In this document: positions 56,221 through 64,000 of the stretch, piece by piece
Position numbering within the stretch: position 1 is the first letter of the stretch
Layout: each line of letters opens with the position of its first letter
Origin: Acanthamoeba sp. SK_2022b
Lineage: Eukaryota > Discosea > Longamoebia > Acanthamoebidae
DNA length: 64,000 bases
Reading direction: 5' to 3'
Assembly (NCBI GenBank): GCA_027943245.1
Contig: JANDJZ010000160.1
Coordinates: forward strand, 1-64,000
Notes under the pieces: generated by a model
Seen by the model: the letters and a program-made list of their open reading frames with translations, nothing else
What the model was told of the DNA's origin: nothing
Databases searched by the model: none
Translations under genes and position numbers: made by a program

Positions 56221-56945
56221 TGTGCGCTAGCGTGCGCATTGTTTTTGGGAGTATGTCGGCACACTAACATAGGAGTTATGCAGGAGCCGAACTCAACGAC
56301 TCGCTGAAGGCGCTCAAGGACGACATCCTGCGCGCCCGCCAAAAGCATCCACAGGCACGGCCACGCCTCTTTTGAGGAAGCGCTCCCGATGTGTGTGAGT
56401 GTGTGGTAGCTGATGAATGGAACTTGTGTCGACGGTGTTGCAGGTGACGGGCGACCTGGTGGAGCGCTACAACCAGCTCAGCAAGAGCGTGCCTGCGCGG
56501 GTGAACGAGGTCTTTGCCGAGCAAAACAACCAAAACTCCCAACAGCGCCCGCCAGTCAAGGTAGTCTGTCTCCCCTCCCTCTCTCTCTTTGAAACCATGA
56601 GCTGACCTCATCTCCCTCCTCCTGTCCATTCGATCAGGCCATGAACGCCAACTGCTCCAAGTGCGCTCGCAAGCTGGAAGGCGACGTCGTTGAAGTAGCC
56701 GGCATGCACTTCCACAGGGTAAGCGCACCTTGACACACATGTGTTTGCGTGCGTGATGTGTGAGCCCTCACTGTTGACTCACTCGCTGTTGCCTTGCCTT
56801 GCCTTGCATGTTGTCTCAGGAATGCTTCGGGTGCGCTGGATGCGGGCGTAAGCTGGAGCGTTCGTGCCTCAACATCGGGGACAAGCCCTACTGCGATGCT
56901 TGCGGCAAGCAGGCTTTCATCCGCCACACGCTCTCCTCCAAATGA
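53610..56945 (+). CDS. PH / zinc-ribbon / Pro-rich / LIM domain protein
   Basis: Exons 53610-53651, 53754-53865, 54004-54041, 54136-54234, 54306-54447, 54534-55775, 55862-56146, 56284-56354, 56444-56560, 56638-56718, 56820-56945; 784 residues. The PH domain is at about 30-140: SGLLYKQGHKVKNWKRRWFS, KRLYYFEPSHSG, then the C-terminal Trp in EAEMEEWIGAIL. A CxxC-type zinc ribbon at about 250-270 (CAKCG...FCRDCG) is followed by roughly 200 residues of Pro/Ala/Thr. A coiled-coil-like helix comes next (REQMRQAIQVQAAREKEMRQ), then a LIM domain at 722-775 (CSKCARKLEGD, FHRECFGCAGCGRKL, CDACGK). It probably links phosphoinositide membranes to actin or adhesion complexes. The intron after 56354 has a GC donor; the 55775/55862 junction is less sure. 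Confidence 0.88.
55142..55190. repeat. (ACG)n trinucleotide tract
   Basis: ACG/ACT repeats encoding a poly-Thr run in the Pro-rich region of the PH/LIM protein. Confidence 0.8.
56162..56219. repeat. (GT)n microsatellite
   Basis: GT run in the intron between 56146 and 56284. Confidence 0.95.
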
Positions 56946-57274
56946 CAACACGTGTCTAGAGGCCAATGAAAGCAAGGACTTCTTCACACACCATGTCACC
57001 GCAGTGTGGCTGGCGGACACTTCTTCCGACGTTTGCGCGAGCAGGTGCTGGCCAATGCTGTGCGTGGGAGGTGGAATGAACGAAATTTCGGCAGTATCGG
57101 TGATCGTGTGGCGATCCGTTTGTGTCAAACTTTTGTGAGCCGAGAGACACAGAGTGGAAGGCCATTCCCTCTGTCTTCCTCCATAACGTCAGCAGCACCA
57201 CCCCAAACCTAACCCATACGCCAAGGTCGCCCCTTTCCTTCACGCGCTTCTTCAAGCACCATCGCCCCACAAAG
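56946..57274. other. Intergenic region, PH/LIM to PLC-like gene
   Basis: 329 bases, same-strand spacing. Nothing recognised beyond a CATTCC-rich patch; presumed terminator and promoter. Confidence 0.35.
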
Positions 57275-59129
57275 ATGGCGAGGTATCCCACGCCACCCCG
57301 TGTCCTCCTTGCTTGTTTCCTCCTGCTCGGCGCAGCTGCCGTCCTCTGCCTTGCCGCTCCCCCAGGTACACCTCTCAGTTTTCTGAAGTTCATCAAATAG
57401 TCATGCCCATTGAAAAACAATTTTAAATAAGATAATAATGCATGAAGAATAACAATAAAATAAAATAAATATTAATAATATTAATAATAAATTCATCAAC
57501 ACGAATACAGGACTGCCACAAGAGCTGTCGCTGCCGCAGAAGAAGGAGATCATAGGTCGCGTGTTGGCCAAGTACGGCGACAGCCTGTCGCCCGCAGCCA
57601 CCTCCCAGCTGCTCGCCGCCGTGCAGCTCTCCAAGCCCGCCGCCACTGATCCTGATCTGGTCAAGGATCGTCTGCTCCACTCGTGGGCCACCAATGTACG
57701 CGTCTCCCTACCTCTCCACCAATCGCTCGTGCCACGAAGGGGAAGAAGGCTGACACTCCACCGCGCATGTGTGTGCTATCGCCACAGAATGTGACGTGCA
57801 CGCGAGTCAAGACGTGCATGAGCCTGGCCCCGGACATTTGTGCCGACGTGTGCCAGGATGGCAGCATCCAGCCCGACCCGTGGACCTCCTACGCGCTCAA
57901 GACCCAGCGCGAGATCCAATACGACACGCCGCTCAACAACCTCTCGCTGCCTGGCACTCACAACTCGGCCATCACTCTGGTAAGCCCTCGCGACGGTCAC
58001 GCTGGACCACGCCCACCGACGCACTCACTCGTGTGGTGATTGGGATGCGTGGCAGGCCAACGGCTACGGTCTGTCCGAGGGCATCCTGAATGAACTCACG
58101 CACCTGGTCAGCGAGGACTGGCAGGTGTACATCGCCAACCAGCAGCTCGGTCTCTGGGATCAGTTCAAGCTGGGCATTCGCCACTTTGAGGTGCGCTATG
58201 TCGTAGATGTTTTTTTTTGGATATTTTTCCTGATTTTTATTCAATTTTTGCAGCTCGATGTGCATTGGTGGAGCGATGCTATCCGCATCTGCCATGCTGG
58301 CGGCATCCACCTACAGAGCCTCAACGACTTCATCCACTTCCTCGCCTCCGAGTTTGGCATCAACATTGACTGGGACTCCGAAACCATCGGCTGTTTCAGC
58401 CCAGTACGTCCACTCCTTACCACAAATGCACTTTGTCGACTTGAGCTAATGTATTTATTCATTTTATATGTTTATGTATTGCTTAATGTATAGTACGATC
58501 GCACGCTCAACGAAACCTTTGCCGAGATCAAGCAGTTTGTGTTCGCCCCAGGCAACGACCAAGAATTCGTGATTTTCTATTTTGACGATGAGGAAGACCT
58601 GCTGAGTACCAATCCCTCCCCCTCAATGTCACGTTGTATCGCAACCTCACTGGCGTTCGGTGCTGACCTGCCTACGCCACTCCACTACCCCTATCACCAA
58701 CACTCAAGGCTGGTCGAAGGTCAACCTGATCCTGCAGGGCATCGAGTACCACTTTGGCAGCAGCGTGTTCACGCCACTCGACAAGCAACGGCTCTTCCCC
58801 CGCTCGTGGCCGTCGCCTCGCCAGCTCAACGCCGCCGGCAAGAAACGTACGAGCTCGCGCGCTGCTCCTGTTTCCTTTCTTTGGTCGACACAAACACACG
58901 CTCACAAGGATGGCGACGATGACGCATTTGTGCGCAGTGATGTTCGTCAGCCGCACCGACTACGGAGAGATCATGAGCCGTCACCTGTTCGCGCGGGCCA
59001 ACCTGTGGAGCGAGTACGGCCCGTTCCCGTTCGAGGCCTATCCCAACTGCACCGTGAGGCACGCGCCCCTCGACAACGGCAAGATCGCCCGCGTGCTGGG
59101 CGACTCCCTCGCCTACGGCCCCTTCTGGG

Positions 59130-59199
<70 letters not shown>

Positions 59200-59854
59200 A
59201 TTATGTGTGGTGTGCATGATGTGCATGGTGTGTGCTGCCTCGTTCAGTGATCTGACTGTGTGGGCTTCTTGGTCCTAGAATGGCTACGACGGTCAGATGA
59301 TGCTGCCCGGCGACATCCTGGAGGAGGCCCAGTGCAACGTCAATTTTGCCTGCGTCGACCAGCTGAGCCCCCTCCTTGCTGAGGGCTTCGTATGGAGCTG
59401 GGACAAGGGTAAGCCCACCCTCATCTTGTCGACTGCTCCTATTCTGGCACACCTCGGCTGGCTCACAGATCAACACAACACCGACAGAGCAACCCAAGGC
59501 GCTGGGCGGTTGCGCCGCGCTGCAGCCCAATGGAAGGTGGGCTGCCCTCGACTGCACATCGACTCGGCTGCGCTCCGCCTGCAGGGACCCGACCACCGGC
59601 GCCTTTGTTCTGAGGTAAGCGTGATCTGGCGTCCTTTAGGGGGATGTGTGGAGCTGATTGTTGTGGTGCGGGTTGGCGTGGCGTGATGTAGTGCCAACGC
59701 CACGGTGTGGGGAAGCGACAGCGCGTCCTGCCCCAAGGGCTTCACGTTTGCTCTGCCGACAAACGGCTACCAGAACTCGCAGCTCACCGCCGTGCTGTGG
59801 GCCTCTTCCCCCTCCGCGTCTGTGTGGATCAACCACAAGGCCGCCAGCCTGTAA
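57275..59854 (+). CDS. Secreted PLC-like phosphodiesterase (PI-PLC X-type fold)
   Basis: Exons 57275-57365, 57511-57695, 57788-57979, 58056-58190, 58254-58403, 58494-58605, 58709-58846, 58938-59128, 59279-59408, 59488-59614, 59692-59854; 537 residues. Signal peptide about 1-27. The TIM-barrel motifs of PI-PLC-like enzymes are present: LPGTHNSAI (catalytic His about 149), GIRHFELDVHWWSD (His205 in DVHWW), RICHAGG, and FVIFYFDDEEDL. The last 120 residues (GCAALQPNGRWAALDC, CRDPTTGAFVL) resemble a C-type lectin-like cysteine pattern. Such enzymes cleave phosphoinositides or GPI-like head groups outside the cell or in phagosomes. Substrate unknown. One intron has a long GT repeat. Confidence 0.87.
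59133..59195. repeat. (GT)n microsatellite
   Basis: GT run beginning four bases after the donor of the intron between 59128 and 59279. Confidence 0.95.
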
Positions 59855-60038
59855 AGCAACATCGGTGGCCACGTTTTGTAAACATTTCGATTCAACAGCG
59901 CCAGCCCAGGCGGTCGCTCAGTCCGTCAGGTGTTGGGTGCTCTACTTGATGATGCCCAATGGGCACCACGCAGCAAATTGGTTGAATTAAATATTTTATT
60001 ATTGGCCTTTTATTCTTTATTGGTTGGAGTGCTCCAAG

Positions 60039-63000
60039 ATGGATGAGAGGCTGACTTTGGGGCTTGTGCTCGTAACCATGCTGGCACTGAGCTGCGGTCC
60101 CCTCTCTGCTGCTGAGAGCTGGGGACCAGCCAACATCAAGCACGTTCACGTCGGTCCATAGCCCCCCCCTCCCCATTCCCTTTTCTTTTTGGCCCACCGA
60201 ACTCGCAGCTCTCTTCTCCCCCGTGACTGAGAGTCTTGCCGTGCTCTTGCAGTGTTTTCCAACCATTTGGACGTGGGTTTCGACGGCCTGGGCGCCAAGG
60301 AGATAGGTACCACTCACTCAACCCACTGGTGCCGCGCTGCCTCTGTTGACGCGCAGGTGACAATCACCCAGGATTCGCGTTCACTATCATGAACAAGTAC
60401 TTTGACGACTACTTTGCGCGCGGCATCAACACATCGGCCGCGCTGCGGCAGCACGACCCGCCCTACAACTACGTCTACACGACGCAGGCCTTCTTGGCCT
60501 CGTTCTACCTCGACTGCATCGACCCGTCGCGGTGGACCTACCCCTCCCCTGGTACGTCGCCCTAGCGGCTCCCCGACCCTTGGCCCGTCATCACCTTGGC
60601 CCTCTCCCTCCCTTTCAGGACTGCAAGCCAACGGCCCGCGCCCTCCGCTTCTGCATTGCCCAGACGCCAGCGCAAAGCAGGCGTTCATTGGTACTGATCC
60701 CACCAATGCGCCTACGCCAACTCACAAATGAGCTTTCATTCCCTCTCTCTCTCACTGTGTGTGTGTCACGATGACCACGTGGGCGGTGTCCGGCCTGAAG
60801 ACGCGGTCAAGCGAGGCGACATCACATGGCACGCGTTTCCATTCAACTCCGAGCCCGAGGTCTACGACTCCTCGCTCTTTCAGTCGTCGGTCAACCTGGC
60901 CAAGGAGCTCGCGCAGCGTTTGGGCCGTCCGGCTCCCAAGACGCTCTCCCAGCGAGGTGAAGCCTCCGTCTTCCGCATCAATCGACGAGAGTGTGTCTAT
61001 GAGGTTAGCCTGACGTCTGTGTATGTGTGCGTCCGCTCCCCGATAGATGTTCCTGGCATGACTCGGGGAGTAATTCCGCTGCTGGCCGAGCTGGGCGTTG
61101 AGGCCATCAGCGTGGGCGTCAACGGTGGGTCATCGCCTCCTGCAGGTACATGCGCCATCTTCTTGATCATTTATTATATTATATTATTTTATAAAAACAA
61201 CATACAAACAATGTTGTGCAGCACCAAGCGCGTTCGTGTGGCGAGACCCCACGTCGCGCAAAGAAATGCTCGGAATGTACCACCCGGGTATGCATGCCAA
61301 TTGCTCGCCCATGTGCTGAGTGGTCGATGGGTGAGCCTACTTATCCGTGAGCCGCATCGCGATTTAGGCGGCTATGGCGGGATCGACGTGTCGGACTGCG
61401 TGATCGTTCCAGGGCTCGACCACGCCCTTGCGCTCGCGTGGAAGGGGGACAACCAAGGACCACACACGGTCGATGAGGCGTTGGCTGTGTTCAAGCAGCT
61501 CGAGGTGCGCCTATAGCCGTGCACTACTCAATCCCCGATTCGATCCACCCCGCAACTCCTCACACATCTACACGCAGCGAGAGTTTCCGAACGCAGTGGT
61601 GCAGGGGTCAACGTTCGATGCGTTCGTCGAGCAGCTCCAGACGGTCCGGTCCTCGCTGCCCGTCATCGAGAGCGAGATCGGTGACACATGGATCTACGGA
61701 GGTAAAACGCATGATAGGAGTTAATTTGTTCGGCTCGGACTTACCCTTATCATTGGGGAGCACGCAGTGGCGTCCGATCCGCTCAAGCTGGCGCAGTTCA
61801 GGGAGGTGCTGCGCGTGCGGAGGGCTTGTTTGGCCGGTCGCTACTGCTCTTCGTCTGACGCCGCATTCCGCGACTTCAATCGGATCCTCACCAAAGTCGG
61901 CGAGCACACGTGGGGCGTGGACGTCAAGGTAAGCGCGCGCACGTGCAATCGCAGTCATGATCCACCGCCTTTTGACTTTGTTTGACCTGATCGAATGCGA
62001 TGTGTTAGACGTTCTTGAACGACTTCACCCATTGGAGCAACGCTGAGTTCCACGCCGTCAAGGACAGGTCCAACTTTGAGCTGATGGTCAATTCGTGGCT
62101 CGAACAGCGGTCCTTCATCACCAACGCTCTGCTCGCGCTCTCCTCGTCCGGTACCGCGCGCTGCGTGTACTCAACGCTTTTTGATTGACGCTCATTGCCG
62201 AGGAGTAGACAAGTACAGGCCGGTGGCTCAGGAGATCGAAGCCTTGCTGAAGGAGCTGAGACCCAAGGCCCCGCCCAATCCTCAGGCTATGGGCTACTCC
62301 GCTGTCGCCACGTACCTCCCCCCGCTCTTCGGTAGCTGTGGTGACTTGACCTGTGAAATCGTGAAAAATCGTTTGGCTCCTTTGCGCTTGCACAGTGCGG
62401 ACTGGGCGCGAGTCTTTCAATGCGGCGAGTTGGTGCTGGCGTTCAACCCCAAGAATGGCGCGATCGACTACCTCTACGACAAAGCCAAGCGCGCCCAGTG
62501 GGCCAACGGAGCGGTAGAACTGCCCTTTCCCACGGAGTCGGAGTGGGCGCTGCTGGCATTAACCAGGCGATGTGTTGGCTTCGTCGCATGCAACACACCA
62601 GACACACCACTCGTTGGGACTGTTCGAATACTCAACATACGACGAGGAGGACTACGCCACCTACATCGACACCTACGGATACCTACAGCCTCCCCCGGAG
62701 TGGTTCGCCAAGGTAAGCCAGCAACCCCCGCGCAGCCAGAGACCCACATTTGATTGGGCAACCTGCCTTGTGTTCTTTGTGCTGCCGTAGGACTTTGGCA
62801 AGCCCGGCGTGGGAGCTGCGAAGCCGCTGCACGGGTTCTGGCTGCCGAAGCTGGAGGCCATGTGGACCAAGACCTCACAGGACGGTTGGCACTTCCTGCT
62901 GCGCCTCTCCACCGCCAACGGTACGCGCACTGCAATCAGACAAGTAAAAATAAAACATAACCAAATACACTAAAATTAATTATTAATTTATAATTCATTA

Positions 63001-63758
63001 CTCACGTCGGTGCCGGCAGAGACGTGGAAGCTGTATGGTGCGGCACAGTCGGTGTGGATTCAGATCGACGTGGGCACCGAGGGCAGTGCCAAGACCATCA
63101 AGTACACATTCACCGAGTACAACAAGACCTCGACCAGGCTGCCCGAGGCGCATTGGTTTACCTTTACGCCGTCGACACCGGTCAAGGGCCGTTGGCTGCT
63201 GAGCAAGCTGGGCAGTCCCATCGACATCTCGGACGTACTGCATAATGGTGCGAACACCCTGCGAGGTTGGCGGCACCGCAAGCGTGGACAACTGATTTTA
63301 AATATTTAAATATTTATTGATTTTATTTAATTTGATCAAAATCAAGGCTCTTTCCATCTACATGGCGTGGACGACAACGGCGTGTTCTTCATCGATGACA
63401 GCGCCAACGGAGCCTCCCTGCAGATCACTTCCCCCGATGCTGCCCTCGTTTCGGCAGGTACGGTCTCGCGACGCTGTCTACGCTGGCTGGGGCGCTGCTA
63501 ACGCTGCTTCACATCCCGCTAGGCGCTCCTAATCCGTTCCCCGTCCCGTTCAAGCCTGCCGACATTGACAATGGCGGACTACACTTCAACCTCTACAACA
63601 ACATTTGGGGCACCAAGTACTACTCCTTGCTTGTTCACGTGGTTGGACCGACGCATAACAGTAATTGTGCGTTATGTTTCGGCAGTTACATCATGTGGTA
63701 TCCCTACGTCGAAGAGGACGCGCACCTGCAGTACCGCTTTAAGTTGGCCTTCAAGTGA
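60039..63758 (+). CDS. Secreted DUF5054 protein (GH38-like)
   Basis: Exons 60039-60153, 60253-60306, 60357-60551, 60619-60690, 60801-60956, 61047-61145, 61222-61287, 61368-61504, 61578-61701, 61768-61928, 62009-62150, 62206-about 62550 (one further intron probable), about 62610-62712, 62791-62920, 63020-63265, 63347-63457, 63523-63616, 63686-63758; roughly 800 residues. Signal peptide about 1-24. KHVHVVFSNHLDVGFDG at the start recalls the His-x-Asp metal site of alpha-mannosidase-like (GH38) enzymes; GDITWHAFPFNSEPE and DVSDCVIVPGLDHALALAWKGDN are other conserved-looking blocks. The C-terminal beta-rich part ends NLYNNIWGTNYIMWYPYVEED. No enzyme activity is known to me for DUF5054; sugar hydrolysis is inferred. 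The region 62330-62610 is uncertain. Confidence 0.8.
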
Positions 63759-64000
63759 TTGGTCTGGGGCCACAAACTGGCCAATTCGCGGGCGCAACTG
63801 GATAATTTCTACTTTTTAGTGCAACGCAACCAATCAGGAAAAAGAACACGGCTCATAGGTCGCAAGGCGGACCATAATAACGCGCATGTGTGGTCCCACC
63901 ATGGCGTCAATGCATTTACAGTTGCTTTCATGACTGGTATGTGGCTAATTCTGGCGGTAATCCAAAGTGGTTATTGCCTAATTCCTGCAAGGCAAGCCAG
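63759..64000. other. Right-hand end, no gene seen
   Basis: 242 bases downstream of the DUF5054 stop with no supported coding sequence or motif. Confidence 0.4.

Overview
The window reads as nuclear DNA of a free-living amoeba of the Acanthamoeba type. This is inferred from GC-rich, very gene-dense DNA, many short spliceosomal introns (mostly GTRNG..AG, many starting GTACGC or GTACGT), TG/CA microsatellites inside introns, and a mixed eukaryotic gene set. No tRNA, rRNA, CRISPR array or bacterial operon was seen. Exon chains were built by eye from reading-frame continuity, splice dinucleotides and protein-family motifs; every complete chain given sums to a whole number of codons.

Left part (1-13.7 kb): a partial Ser/Pro-rich membrane protein (-), a secreted sedolisin (-), a PH-like/patatin phospholipase (+), an MRH/ATG27-like membrane protein (+), a two-domain glutathione transferase-like protein (-) and a shortened phosphoglycerate mutase-like protein (+). 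Middle (13.7-26.7 kb): a DUF2236/MpaB oxygenase (-), a BRD8-type bromodomain protein (+), CDC20 (+), a secreted S1/P1 nuclease (-) and a HEAT-like protein (+).

From about 26.7 to 30.84 kb lies an island unlike its surroundings. It is almost without CpG, rich in TpG/CpA, has no clean intron-exon gene, and holds a broken SET-domain-like fragment and a decayed direct duplication. It looks like an old, methylated and mutated insertion.

Right part (31.1-64 kb): a WD40-like protein with a long basic tail (+), a papain-family protease (-), a UBE2Q ubiquitin-conjugating enzyme (+), a 99-residue cysteine-rich secreted protein (+), a gamma-glutamylcyclotransferase-like protein (-), a Ras-like/RapGAP fusion (+), a beta-1,4-galactosyltransferase-type enzyme (-), the ribosome biogenesis factor SSF1/PPAN (+), a C2-domain protein (-), a PH/zinc-ribbon/LIM protein (+), a secreted PLC-like phosphodiesterase (+) and a secreted DUF5054 (GH38-like) protein (+).

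The genes do not form one pathway. Secreted or lysosomal hydrolases recur (sedolisin, S1 nuclease, papain protease, PLC-like, DUF5054), as expected for a phagotroph. Several neighbours alternate in strand with convergent ends about 90-230 bases apart. The most notable regulatory site is an E2F palindrome plus Myb/MSA-type motifs just upstream of CDC20.
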